Shown piece by piece: positions 35,736-44,580 of a stretch of DNA of 64,000 nt. Source of the stretch: Luteibacter pinisoli. Lineage in GTDB: Bacteria; Pseudomonadota; Gammaproteobacteria; Xanthomonadales; Rhodanobacteraceae. The stretch lies in the NCBI RefSeq assembly GCF_006385595.1, contig NZ_CP041046.1, positions 1,860,001 through 1,924,000 on the forward strand. Reading direction: 5' to 3'. The first letter of the stretch is position 1. Each line of letters opens with the position of its first letter. Both the position numbers and the translations under genes were made by a program. The notes beneath the pieces were generated by a model. That model worked only from the letters and a program-made list of their open reading frames with translations. It was not told where the DNA came from and ran no database searches.

Positions 35736-37232
35736 TTAAACGCTGCGTGCGATCGATTCGATGTTGTTTTCGGCCGGGCCGCCGACGCGGTTGCGGCCGG
35801 CGTGCTTCGCCCGGTACAGGGCGCGGTCCGCGGCGTTGAGTAGTTCCAGCGGACCGCTGGTGCCGCTGGCCTGGATGGCCGCGACGCCGATGGTGATGGT
35901 CAGCATGCCGAACGGGCTGCGCGGGTGGGCGATGGCCTGCTCCTGCACCTGGGCACGCAGGCCTTCGGCCAGCTGCAGCGCTTCGGCGATGCGCGTGCCG
36001 GGCGCGACCACGGCAAATTCTTCGCCGCCGAAGCGGGCCAGGAAGTCACCGACGCGCAGGCCACGCGCCACCAGCGTGGAGGCGAGGGCGCGCAGGCAGT
36101 CGTCGCCGGCCAGGTGGCCGTAGCGGTCGTTGTATTCCTTGAAGTAGTCGACGTCGATCATCAGCAGCGCGATCGGTTCGCGCTGGCCGGGGCGGTGCCA
36201 TTCGCGAAGCAGGCGCTCATCCAGCGCGCGGCGGTTGGCCAGCCCGGTGAGGCTGTCGACGAACACCAGGCCTTCCAGCACGTCGCGGCTGCGCGACAGG
36301 CGCGATTCTTCTTCGACCAGATCCACCTGGGCCAGCGTGCCGCGCAGGCCGATGCCGATCACGGCGGCAATCGCGCCGGTGATGCCCAGCGAGGGGTAAC
36401 CCGGGATCACCATGAGGCCAAAGCCAAGCACGCTCATGGCGAGAAACGTGGGACTGGCGCTCTGCACGAAACGAACGAGGTACACCGGCGGATGCCAGTG
36501 GCGTTGTGGCTTGCGCGAGAGCGTGGCGATGCCCATGGCCAGGAACGGCACGTCGAGCAGCGCATCCCATGGCGAATCGCCGAAGTCCGGGTGGCCGCCC
36601 AGGGCCACGTAGTGGTTATAGCAATAGCCGGAGATGACGTAGCAGACGAAGAACGCCATCACCGCGCGGAAGAAGTAATGGTCGTCCGCGCGGTCGGTGG
36701 CGAGGAAGCGCAACAGCGCGGCCACGGCCAGGCAGACGTTTTCGAAATCGAGCATGCGCGCCACGTCGATGGCCTGCTGCGGGCCCATCGCGCCTTCCAT
36801 CGACACGATGGAGAACGTGCGCACGTAGAACAGCACGCCGAGCAGGGCCGCCAGCACCAGGTCGATCGCCAGCGCCCACTTCTTGCGCGCGGCTACGGGG
36901 GCTGAGGAGACAGCCACGAGCACCGGCAGCACGTACAGGATGTAGAAGAACATGCTGTCGCCGGGCGCCGGGTTGGAGTTATCCAGCACGTAGTTCTGTC
37001 GCGCGGAGAGCGACATACCCACCGTCCACAGCGCGAGGCTGCCGAGCAGCAGCCACCAGCGGTTATCGCGCGGGGTGCCCGAGCGGTGCCAGGCGAAGAC
37101 GACGCTGGCCATGGCCGCGACGGAGACGCCAAAGAAAAAGGCATACGAAATCGCCATGCCACCGGCTGGCGTGACCGCCAGCGCGATCGCGTGGACCGCG
37201 AGGACAGCCACCGCGGCAATGACGAGTTTCAT
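35736..37232 (-). CDS. Membrane diguanylate cyclase (GGDEF)
   Basis: Predicted c-di-GMP synthase of 498 aa. About eight hydrophobic segments in residues 1-300 form a membrane sensor of unrecognised type. The C-terminal domain has the active-site G-G-E-E-F at 402-406, with the inhibitory I-site R-V-G-D at 393-396 five residues upstream, so product inhibition is likely. The GGDEF domain begins with D-S-L-T-G-L-A-N-R-R. c-di-GMP could feed PNAG synthesis encoded further on. Start at 37232, with AGGGG upstream. Confidence 0.92.
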   Translation of the reverse strand: MKLVIAAVAVLAVHAIALAVTPAGGMAISYAFFFGVSVAAMASVVFAWHRSGTPRDNRWWLLLGSLALWTVGMSLSARQNYVLDNSNPAPGDSMFFYILYVLPVLVAVSSAPVAARKKWALAIDLVLAALLGVLFYVRTFSIVSMEGAMGPQQAIDVARMLDFENVCLAVAALLRFLATDRADDHYFFRAVMAFFVCYVISGYCYNHYVALGGHPDFGDSPWDALLDVPFLAMGIATLSRKPQRHWHPPVYLVRFVQSASPTFLAMSVLGFGLMVIPGYPSLGITGAIAAVIGIGLRGTLAQVDLVEEESRLSRSRDVLEGLVFVDSLTGLANRRALDERLLREWHRPGQREPIALLMIDVDYFKEYNDRYGHLAGDDCLRALASTLVARGLRVGDFLARFGGEEFAVVAPGTRIAEALQLAEGLRAQVQEQAIAHPRSPFGMLTITIGVAAIQASGTSGPLELLNAADRALYRAKHAGRNRVGGPAENNIESIARSV

Positions 37233-37348
37233 GGCGTGCCCCTGGCCCCCTGACTGCGACGCTACCCTTTTTATCGGCGGGGTCTCAGTAAAGTTGAGCC
37301 CCGCCGTCAATATCTTACGGCGCGTTTCTCGACAAATGTGAAGGCGCG

Positions 37349-38065
37349 TCAGGCCGCCCGGATGCTGCCCTTGGCGATGACCGGGCCGGTGGGCTGGCCG
37401 GTGGGCGAGCCGCCCGTCGGTTCCACCGAGACGGCCAGCGCGGCGGTCGGGCCGAGGCGATCGACCAGGTCCTTCGGCAGGGCGAAGCGCTTGCCATTCG
37501 CCGGCGCGAACACGCCGACTGCGATGGGAGCACCGCCCTCAGGAATCAGCCAGAGCTCGGTGTCGCGGCCCGCCGCCAGCGGCTCGGGGCTGGCGGGCAC
37601 CAGCAAGAGTTCGCGACGCTCGACGTCCATCGTCGCGGTCCAGGAAGCCACGCCGTTGTCACCGGCCAGCGTGGACACCATCAGCACGGCAGGTGCCGTG
37701 GCGGCGGGCGGTGTGCCCGGCGGCCGGGTGAGGGTGAGCACCAGCAGGCAGGCGGCCACGGCCGACGCACCGACGCCAATCCAGCGCCATAGCGCCAGGC
37801 TGTCCCACAGGCTAGGGCGCGGGGCCTCGGCCTCGAGCGCCAACCGGCGGCGGATGGCGGCCCAGGTATGCGCCGGAGGTTCCACCGGATCCACCTGCAT
37901 GGCCAGTGGGGTCAGCCATACCTGCCAGCGGGCGACCGCGGCTTCGGCTTCCGGCTGCTCGGCGATTTCGCGGGCCACGGCGGCCCGCGCGTCGGCGTCG
38001 AGCAGGCCAAGCACGTATTCGGCATAACGCAGGTTGTCTTTGTCGTTATCGAAAGTCGTATTCAT
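37349..38065 (-). CDS. RskA-like anti-sigma factor
   Basis: Single-pass membrane protein of 238 aa. The cytosolic part (residues 1-95: Y-A-E-Y-V-L-G-L-L-D) is the anti-sigma helical domain, one membrane helix lies near 97-115 (W-I-G-V-G-A-S-A-V-A-A-C-L-L-V-L), and the outer domain has the RskA pattern (E-L-W-L-I-P-E-G-G). It overlaps the sigma stop by ATGA, which sets the start at 38065. It probably holds the ECF sigma inactive until proteolysis. Confidence 0.88.
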   Translation of the reverse strand: MNTTFDNDKDNLRYAEYVLGLLDADARAAVAREIAEQPEAEAAVARWQVWLTPLAMQVDPVEPPAHTWAAIRRRLALEAEAPRPSLWDSLALWRWIGVGASAVAACLLVLTLTRPPGTPPAATAPAVLMVSTLAGDNGVASWTATMDVERRELLLVPASPEPLAAGRDTELWLIPEGGAPIAVGVFAPANGKRFALPKDLVDRLGPTAALAVSVEPTGGSPTGQPTGPVIAKGSIRAA

Positions 38066-38622
38066 GAGCCCAGGCACGCCCGTAATTGCATCAGGCCACG
38101 GCGGATCCAGCTTTTCATGGTGCCGAGTGGCACCTTGGCTCGTTCCGCCAGCTCGTTATACGTAGCGCCACTGAAAAAGGCTTCACGGATGGAACGGCGT
38201 TGCTGGCCCTCGAGCTCATCGAGGCATTCGTGCAGGCGCCCGTAGGCCTGGCTGTCCTCGGCCTGGGACGACGGCCCGGGCGTGTCGTCGACGATCGATT
38301 CCCAGGCGATATCGGTCGCCACGTGCACGCCGGGGCGCTGGCGCAGGCGGTCGATGGCCTTGTTGCGCACCACGGTCACCAGCCAGGTGAAGGCGCTGGA
38401 CAGGGTGGCGTCAAAGGACGACGCGCGCCGCCAGATGGTGACGAAGGCTTCCTGGAGCACCTCATCGGCCTCGGCCCGGTCACCCACCAGGCGCAGGCAG
38501 ACGCCGAACAAACGCGGCGAGGTGGCCTTGTAGAGTTGCTCGAAGGCCTTCTGGTCCCGGGCGCCCGTGCGCCGCAGCAAGTCGTTAAGCGCGTCCCGCT
38601 CGGCGGGCGTGGTGCCTGGCAT
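38062..38622 (-). CDS. ECF sigma factor (SigK-like)
   Basis: ECF sigma factor of 186 aa. Region 2 shows A-D-E-V-L-Q-E-A-F-V-T-I-W-R-R and T-W-L-V-T-V-V-R-N-K-A-I-D-R-L-R; region 4 shows A-T-Y-N-E-L-A-E-R-A-K-V-P-L-G-T-M-K-S-W-I-R-R. This family is normally paired with an RskA anti-sigma, as here. Divergent from a secreted protein gene at 38758; the shared 135-base gap probably carries an autoregulated promoter. Confidence 0.93.
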   Translation of the reverse strand: MPGTTPAERDALNDLLRRTGARDQKAFEQLYKATSPRLFGVCLRLVGDRAEADEVLQEAFVTIWRRASSFDATLSSAFTWLVTVVRNKAIDRLRQRPGVHVATDIAWESIVDDTPGPSSQAEDSQAYGRLHECLDELEGQQRRSIREAFFSGATYNELAERAKVPLGTMKSWIRRGLMQLRACLGS

Positions 38623-38757
38623 GCTCGGAAATCCTTGTGACGATGGCGCGTGCCGGTTCTATACCACGACTGGCCGTCACGAAAACGCGACCGCGTCCGG
38701 GCGACCCTCCCTGCCGTACCTGCTCCCAAGGCGATCCGCCTGCCAAGGATTCATCCT

Positions 38758-39501
38758 ATGACGACGAAACGCCTGCTGGTTCTCACGGCACTGGGTGCCT
38801 GCGGGCTGCCCCTGCATGCGGCGGACCGCTACGCCGGCGATGCCACGCCCCGCGGCGGTGGCGCGCTGCTCTATCACGAGATCCATTACGTCGACGGCGC
38901 CCGCCACGTGGTGAGCTACCAGTGCCCGGACGGCAAGCCGTTCGCGCGCAAGGTGCTGAGCTCCGGTACCGACCCCATGCGGCCGGACGTCACCTATGAG
39001 GACGCGCGCCAGGGCCTGCACGAGGATGTCCACGCCAGCGGCAACAAGATCGACATCCGGGTGAAGCGCCGGGGTGGCGATGACCAGGCCAAAACCATCG
39101 AGGTGCCCAACGGGGCCGTCATCGACGCCGGCTTCGATGCGTATATCCGCACGCACTGGGATTCCCTGGGCACGGGCGCCTCGGTGCCGTTCCTCGTGGC
39201 CAGCCGCTTTCGCTTCTATAACGTGCAGATCACCGGCGGCAAGGTGAGCAATGGCAAACGCCAGCTCGCCATGAAGCTGGACACCTGGTACGCCTTTGCC
39301 GTGCCCACGATCAACATGACCTACGGCGCCGACGACCACCTCTTGCTGCGTTACGAGGGCATGGGCACCGTGCGTAACGCGAAGGGGAAGGGCATCGATG
39401 TGCGCATCGACTTCCCGGCCGCGGGCCGTGCCATGGGCCTGCCGTCCTCGGCCGTGGACGACGTGCTCCACGCCAGGCTGGATGGCACCTGCACCACCTG
39501 A
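38758..39501 (+). CDS. Secreted protein of unknown function
   Basis: Exported protein of 247 aa with a signal peptide (T-T-K-R-L-L-V-L-T-A ... L-H-A-A-D). The mature part is beta-rich with two Cys, one at V-S-Y-Q-C-P and one near the C-terminus, which could form a disulfide. No family is recognised. It is divergent from the SigK-like gene, so it is a good candidate target of that sigma. It lies 73 bases before the lipid operon and may be co-transcribed. ATG 38758 has AAGGA upstream. Confidence 0.75.
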   Translation: MTTKRLLVLTALGACGLPLHAADRYAGDATPRGGGALLYHEIHYVDGARHVVSYQCPDGKPFARKVLSSGTDPMRPDVTYEDARQGLHEDVHASGNKIDIRVKRRGGDDQAKTIEVPNGAVIDAGFDAYIRTHWDSLGTGASVPFLVASRFRFYNVQITGGKVSNGKRQLAMKLDTWYAFAVPTINMTYGADDHLLLRYEGMGTVRNAKGKGIDVRIDFPAAGRAMGLPSSAVDDVLHARLDGTCTT

Positions 39502-39574
39502 GTGCCGGGGCCGTGCATCCGCCGGGGTGGTTCACCCGTATACACCGGTGACGATCCCCGGAGCCTGCCGCCCC

Positions 39575-40528
39575 ATGCGTTTTCCAGCCGCCCCTGACGC
39601 ACCGCATCGCACCCCGCGCCTGGGCGTGCTCCGCCGCTGGTTCGATACCAGCGCGGATGCCCCGGCCGACGATGCGCGGGCCGACCGCATCGACTGGCTG
39701 CGGGCGGCGCCGTTCGTGGCGATGCACCTGGCCTGCGTGGCGGTGATCTGGACTGGGACATCCGCCGTCGCGGTGGCGGTGGCCGTGGCGATGTACGTGG
39801 TGCGCATGTTCGCCCTCACCGGCTTCTACCACCGCTACTTCTCGCACCGGACCTTCCGCACCTCGCGCCCGGTGCAGTTCGTTTTCGCCGCCATCGGGGC
39901 CTCGTGCGTGCAGCGCGGGCCGCTGTGGTGGGCGGCCCACCATCGCCATCATCACCGCCATGCGGATACGCCCCAGGATCCGCACTCGCCCAAGGTGCAC
40001 GGCTTCCTGTGGAGCCATGCGGGCTGGTTCCTGACCCCGCGCGGCTTCCGCACCCACATCGACCGCGTGCCGGATTTCGCCGCGTGCCCCGAACTGCGCT
40101 GGCTCGACCGTTACGACACCGCCGTGCCAGTGTTGCTGGCGGTGGCGTTGTTTGGCTTCGGCAAGCTGCTTGAACACGTGGCCCCGGGGCTGGGGACCAG
40201 TGGCTGGCAGATGCTGGTGTGGGGCTTCTTCATCTCCACCGTGGTGCTGTTCCACGCGACGGTGACGATCAATTCGCTGTCGCACCGCTTTGGCACGCAG
40301 CGTTTCGCCACGCGCGACGAGAGTCGCAACAATCCCTGGCTCGCGTTGCTTACCTTTGGCGAAGGCTGGCATAACAACCATCATTTCTTCCCCGGCACGG
40401 TGCGCCAGGGCTTTCGCTGGTGGGAGGTGGATCTCACCTGGTATGGCCTGTGGCTGATGGCACGCCTTGGCCTGGTTCGTGATCTCAAGCCCATCCCGGC
40501 GTGGGTGGCAGCAAAGATGAGGCGCTAA
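39575..40528 (+). CDS. Fatty acid desaturase (delta-9 type)
   Basis: Membrane-bound di-iron desaturase of 317 aa. All three His boxes are present: H-R-Y-F-S-H (86-91), H-H-R-H-H-H (122-127) and H-N-N-H-H (266-270). Hydrophobic segments flank them. It adds a double bond to acyl chains, giving a substrate for the CFA-type enzymes downstream. ATG 39575 is used; the frame extends upstream but overlaps the previous gene. The next gene begins after 3 bases. Confidence 0.92.
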   Translation: MRFPAAPDAPHRTPRLGVLRRWFDTSADAPADDARADRIDWLRAAPFVAMHLACVAVIWTGTSAVAVAVAVAMYVVRMFALTGFYHRYFSHRTFRTSRPVQFVFAAIGASCVQRGPLWWAAHHRHHHRHADTPQDPHSPKVHGFLWSHAGWFLTPRGFRTHIDRVPDFAACPELRWLDRYDTAVPVLLAVALFGFGKLLEHVAPGLGTSGWQMLVWGFFISTVVLFHATVTINSLSHRFGTQRFATRDESRNNPWLALLTFGEGWHNNHHFFPGTVRQGFRWWEVDLTWYGLWLMARLGLVRDLKPIPAWVAAKMRR

Positions 40529-40531
40529 GGC

Positions 40532-41794
40532 ATGCGAGTCGCTGTGGTCGGGTCGGGTATCGCGGGGCTGGCCTCGGCGTGGCTGTTGTCGCGCCGCCAC
40601 GAGGTGGTGCTGTTCGAAGCGAGCCACCAGCTGGGCGGTCACGTGCATACCCACACGATCGCGCTGCATGGGCGCGAGTACCAGGTGGATACCGGCTTCA
40701 TCGTGCATAACCCGGCGCACTATCCGCTGCTGACCGGCCTGTTCAAGGAACTGGACGTGGCGACGCAGCCGACCACCATGAGCTTCGCGGTGCGCAGCGA
40801 AGCCTCGGGCCGCGAGTACAACGCCACCTCGTTGTCCACGCTGTTCTGCCAGCGCCGCAACCTGTGGTCGCCGCGCTTCTACGGCATGCTGCGCGACCTG
40901 TTTCGCTTCTACCGTGAAGCACCGGCGCTGCTCGATGTCGAAGGGCCGGGCCCGACCCTCGGCGAGTACCTGGACCGTAACGGCTACGGCAGCCTGTTCC
41001 GCGATGAGCACCTGGTGCCGATGGCGTGCGCCCTGTGGTCGTCGCCGTCGAGCAGCATCCTGGGTTTCCCCGCGAAGTATCTCGTCCGCTTCATGGCCAA
41101 CCACCACATGCTGCAGGCCTCGGGCCGGCCGGAGTGGCGCGTGGTGACCGGCGGCTCCCTGCGTTACGTCGAGGCCATGCGTGCCCGCTGGAACGTCACC
41201 GAGCGCATCGCGACGCCGGTGCTGGCCGTGCAGCGGCATGCGGATCGCGTGGACGTGCTGACCCACCGGGGCAGCGAGAGCTTTGATGAAGTGGTGCTCG
41301 CCTGCCACTCGGACCAGGCGCTGGCGCTGCTGGCGGATGCCCATCCGGTCGAGCGCTTCGTCCTCGGCGCCATGCGTTACCAGCCGAACGAAACCGTGCT
41401 CCACACCGATGCGTCGCTGCTGCCGCGCTCACGCAAGGCCTGGGCCGCGTGGAACGCCTGGGTACCGGCCACGCCGGGCGAGGCCTGCACGGTGAGCTAC
41501 TGCATGAACCTGCTGCAGGGCATCGAATCGCCTGAACCCTTCGTCGTGACGCTTAACCGCAGCGAGTCGATCGACCCGGCGAAGGTGCTGCGCCGCATGA
41601 CGTACCACCACCCGGTGTACTCGCATGCCTCCGTGGCGGCACAGGGCTGCAAGGCGGAGATCCAGGGCAAGCATCGCACCTGGTTCGCCGGCGCCTACTG
41701 GGGCTGGGGTTTCCACGAGGATGGCATCCGCAGCGCGGTGGAACTCGCGCACGATTTCGACCGCGTGGCCACCACCCGGCGGGCCTTCGCATGA
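40532..41794 (+). CDS. FAD-dependent oxidoreductase (amine-oxidase-like)
   Basis: Flavoprotein of 420 aa with a Rossmann start V-V-G-S-G-I-A-G-L-A-S-A and the E29 ribose-binding acid. The C-terminal FAD motif appears around F-A-G-A-Y-W-G-W-G-F-H-E-D-G. Homologues of this type occur with DUF1365 and CFA synthase in the RpoE-ChrR regulons of Rhodobacter and others, where a related protein acts on methylated unsaturated fatty acids. ATGA overlap with the DUF1365 gene. Confidence 0.88.
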   Translation: MRVAVVGSGIAGLASAWLLSRRHEVVLFEASHQLGGHVHTHTIALHGREYQVDTGFIVHNPAHYPLLTGLFKELDVATQPTTMSFAVRSEASGREYNATSLSTLFCQRRNLWSPRFYGMLRDLFRFYREAPALLDVEGPGPTLGEYLDRNGYGSLFRDEHLVPMACALWSSPSSSILGFPAKYLVRFMANHHMLQASGRPEWRVVTGGSLRYVEAMRARWNVTERIATPVLAVQRHADRVDVLTHRGSESFDEVVLACHSDQALALLADAHPVERFVLGAMRYQPNETVLHTDASLLPRSRKAWAAWNAWVPATPGEACTVSYCMNLLQGIESPEPFVVTLNRSESIDPAKVLRRMTYHHPVYSHASVAAQGCKAEIQGKHRTWFAGAYWGWGFHEDGIRSAVELAHDFDRVATTRRAFA

Positions 41795-42579
41795 GTGCCG
41801 CGTTCGCCAGCGCCGTGTACGAAGGCATGGTGACGCACCGTCGCCATGCGCCGAAACCGCATGCGTTTTCGTACCGCATGGCCCAGCTGTGGCTGGACCT
41901 GGACGAAGTGGATGCGGTGTTCGCCTCGCGCTGGTTCTGGTCCGCCCATGGCCGCAACCTCGCCGAATTCCGCCGTACGGATTACTTCGGCGCCGCGGAA
42001 ACGCCGCTTGCCGACGCCGTGCGTGATCGCGTGGGGCAGGTGCTGGGCCAGCGGCCGTCCGGCCCGGTGCGCATGCTCGCCCACCTGCGCTATGCCGGGT
42101 TCGTGTTCAATCCGGTGAGTTTCTATTACTGCTACGAAGCGGACGGCGAAACGCTGGCCGGTGTCCTGGCGGAAATCACCAACACGCCGTGGCATGAGCG
42201 CCATGCCTATGTGCTCCCGGCGACCGGCCCCGGCGGCCATGCCGTGGACGAACGGTTTGCCAAGGCCTTCCACGTCTCGCCCTTCATGCCGATGGACCGC
42301 ACGTATCGCTGGCGCTTCACCCGCCCGGACGAACGCCTGCTGGTGCACATGGACATCCTGCGCGATGGCGAGCGCGAGTTCGATGCGCATCTTGCCCTGG
42401 AACGGCGGCCCCTTACCGGCGCCTCGCTGGCGCGCGTGTTGTGGCGTTACCCGCTGATGACGGCCAAGGTCGTCGGTGCCATCCATTTTGAAGCGTTGCG
42501 CCTGTGGCTGAAGGGCAACCCCGTCCACGACCACCCCGGCAAACTGCCAAAGGGCATGTATGAACGCGATCGTCCGTAA
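41791..42579 (+). CDS. DUF1365 protein
   Basis: Protein of 262 aa of the DUF1365 family, with the motifs H-R-R-H-A-P-K-P-H-A-F-S-Y and F-N-P-V-S-F-Y-Y-C-Y-E. Its biochemical role is unknown, but it is almost always encoded between an FAD oxidoreductase and a CFA synthase, as here. Overlaps the oxidoreductase by 4 bases and the next gene by 20. Confidence 0.92.
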   Translation: MSAAFASAVYEGMVTHRRHAPKPHAFSYRMAQLWLDLDEVDAVFASRWFWSAHGRNLAEFRRTDYFGAAETPLADAVRDRVGQVLGQRPSGPVRMLAHLRYAGFVFNPVSFYYCYEADGETLAGVLAEITNTPWHERHAYVLPATGPGGHAVDERFAKAFHVSPFMPMDRTYRWRFTRPDERLLVHMDILRDGEREFDAHLALERRPLTGASLARVLWRYPLMTAKVVGAIHFEALRLWLKGNPVHDHPGKLPKGMYERDRP

Positions 42580-43795
42580 CGCAAGCGATACCCTGGTGCC
42601 CCGCAGCCTGCGCTTCCTGCGCGGGCAGTTGCTGCGCCGGATGGCGGGCCTGCAGCACGGCCACCTGGTGATCATCGATGCGCTGGGGACCGTCGAGCTG
42701 GGCAGTCCGTCGCGCGCCGGCTCGGTGCACATCGTCATCCATGACATGGGCTTCTACCGCACCGTTGCGGGCAACGGCAGCGTGGGCGCGGGCGAATCGT
42801 TCATGGACGGCCAGTGGACCTGCGACGACCTGGTGGGCCTGGTGCGCCTGCTCGTGCGCAACCGCGACCTGCTCGACGGCATGGAAGGCGGCATGGCCCG
42901 TATCGGCGGCTGGGCGATGAAGGCCTGGGCCGCGCTGCGCCGGAACACCCGTGACGGCAGCCGTCGCAATATCGCCGCCCATTACGATCTCGGCAATGAC
43001 TTCTTCAACCTGTTCCTGTCCGACGACCTGATGTATTCGTCGGCCTTGTGGGAAGGGCCGGGCGATACGCTGGAAGCCGCGTCACGCCGCAAGCTGGATC
43101 GCGTCTGCCAGTGGCTGGAGCTGGGCCCGGGCGACCGCGTGATCGAGATCGGCACGGGCTGGGGTGGCTTCGCGCTGCATGCCGCGCGCCACTATGGCTG
43201 CCACGTGACGACCACCACCATCTCGCGCGAACAGCACGCGCTGGCCTCGCGTCGCGTCGCCGATGCGGGCCTGGGCGACCGCGTCACGCTGCTGCTGGAG
43301 GATTACCGCGAGCTGCAAGGCCAGTACGACAAGCTGGTGTCCATCGAAATGGTGGAAGCCATCGGCGCGGCCTACCTCGATACGTACTTCGGCAAAGTCG
43401 GCGCGCTGCTGCGTCCGGGCGGGCGGGCGCTGCTGCAGGCCATCACCATTGAAGACCATCGTTACGCGCAGGCCTTGCGCGCCGTGGACTTCATCAAGCG
43501 ATACGTCTTCCCTGGCAGCTTCATTCCTTCGGTGAATGCGATGCTCGCCGCCAAGACCCGGGCCACCGACCTGGCCTTGCTGCGCCAGGAAGACTTCGGC
43601 CTCTCGTATGCGCGCACCCTGCATGCCTGGCGCGAGCGCTTCCTCGGTGCGCGGCCGGAAGCGCGCGGGCAAGGCTTCGATGAGCGCTTCCTGCGCCTGT
43701 GGGAGTTTTACCTGGCGTACTGCGAGGGCGGCTTCCTGGAGCGTTCCATCGGTGTGTCGCACCTGTTGTTCGCCAAACCGGGCACGCCGGCGTGA
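42560..43795 (+). CDS. cfa: Cyclopropane-fatty-acyl-phospholipid synthase
   Basis: SAM-dependent enzyme of 411 aa adding a methylene bridge across double bonds of phospholipid acyl chains. The SAM motif is E-I-G-T-G-W-G-G-F-A and the family core Y-D-L-G-N-D-F-F and Y-A-Q-A-L is present. At the position of the E. coli bicarbonate-binding Cys139 (Y-S-C-x-x-W) it has Ser (Y-S-S-A-L-W). AAAGGG lies upstream of ATG 42560, inside the DUF1365 gene. GTGA overlap with the next gene. Confidence 0.93.
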   Translation: MNAIVRNASDTLVPRSLRFLRGQLLRRMAGLQHGHLVIIDALGTVELGSPSRAGSVHIVIHDMGFYRTVAGNGSVGAGESFMDGQWTCDDLVGLVRLLVRNRDLLDGMEGGMARIGGWAMKAWAALRRNTRDGSRRNIAAHYDLGNDFFNLFLSDDLMYSSALWEGPGDTLEAASRRKLDRVCQWLELGPGDRVIEIGTGWGGFALHAARHYGCHVTTTTISREQHALASRRVADAGLGDRVTLLLEDYRELQGQYDKLVSIEMVEAIGAAYLDTYFGKVGALLRPGGRALLQAITIEDHRYAQALRAVDFIKRYVFPGSFIPSVNAMLAAKTRATDLALLRQEDFGLSYARTLHAWRERFLGARPEARGQGFDERFLRLWEFYLAYCEGGFLERSIGVSHLLFAKPGTPA

Positions 43796-44580
43796 GTACG
43801 CTCCATACCCTCCTGACGATGTGGCTTACCGCCGCATGGGCCATGGCGGGTGGCTGGGCATGGCAGCGCCGCAAGACCAACGCCGGCATCGTCGACGTGT
43901 TGTGGGCGGCCGGGCTCGGCGTGGCGGCGCTGTTCACCGCGTGGGTGGGGCAGGGCGCGGCATCCACGCGCCTGTGGCTGGCCGTGCTGGGTGGTGCGTG
44001 GGGTGCGCGCCTGGCCTGGCACCTGTGGCAGCGCGTGCGCAGCGAGCCGGAGGATGGCCGCTATCGGGCGCTGCGCGCGGCGTGGCATGGGCACCAGGGC
44101 AAGTTCTTCGGCTTCTTCCAGTTCCAGGCGTTCCTCATCGGTGTGTTCGCGGTGCCGTTCATCGCCGTGGCGGCCAATGCGGAAGGCGCTGGCGCGTGGA
44201 CCCTGCCTGCGGTGCTCGTGTGGGTGGTCAGCGTGGCGGGTGAAACCCTGGCCGATCGCCAGCTGTCGCGCTTCCGTGCGGATCCGGCGAACCATGGCAA
44301 GACCTGCCGCGCCGGCTTGTGGCGCTATTCGCGCCACCCGAACTATTTCTTTGAGTGGCTGCACTGGTTCACCTATGTGTTCCTCGCCATCGGCTCGCCG
44401 CTGGCGTGGCTGGCATGGAGTGGCCCGGTGGTGATGTTCCTGTTTATCCGTTTCGTGAGTGGCGTGCCGTTCACCGAGGCGCAGGCGTTGCGGACGCGCG
44501 GGGACGATTACCGCCGCTACCAGCGCGACACGCCGATGTTTTTCCCCTGGTTTCCCAAGCCTTCGCGCGAGGACGCATGA
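43792..44580 (+). CDS. DUF1295 membrane protein (steroid-5-alpha-reductase-like)
   Basis: Integral membrane protein of 262 aa with about six hydrophobic segments and the C-terminal motif G-L-W-R-Y-S-R-H-P-N-Y-F-F-E-W, typical of the DUF1295/steroid reductase fold. Such proteins may reduce double bonds or carry methyl transfer on lipids. GTG 43792 overlaps the cfa stop; the longer frame lies inside cfa and is rejected. ATGA overlap with the next gene. Confidence 0.9.
   Translation: MSTLHTLLTMWLTAAWAMAGGWAWQRRKTNAGIVDVLWAAGLGVAALFTAWVGQGAASTRLWLAVLGGAWGARLAWHLWQRVRSEPEDGRYRALRAAWHGHQGKFFGFFQFQAFLIGVFAVPFIAVAANAEGAGAWTLPAVLVWVVSVAGETLADRQLSRFRADPANHGKTCRAGLWRYSRHPNYFFEWLHWFTYVFLAIGSPLAWLAWSGPVVMFLFIRFVSGVPFTEAQALRTRGDDYRRYQRDTPMFFPWFPKPSREDA

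Noticed and set aside
39311..41404. Minus-strand open frame of 697 codons opposite the desaturase and FAD genes
   Set aside because: Antisense shadow; the plus strand encodes all three desaturase His boxes and an FAD motif.
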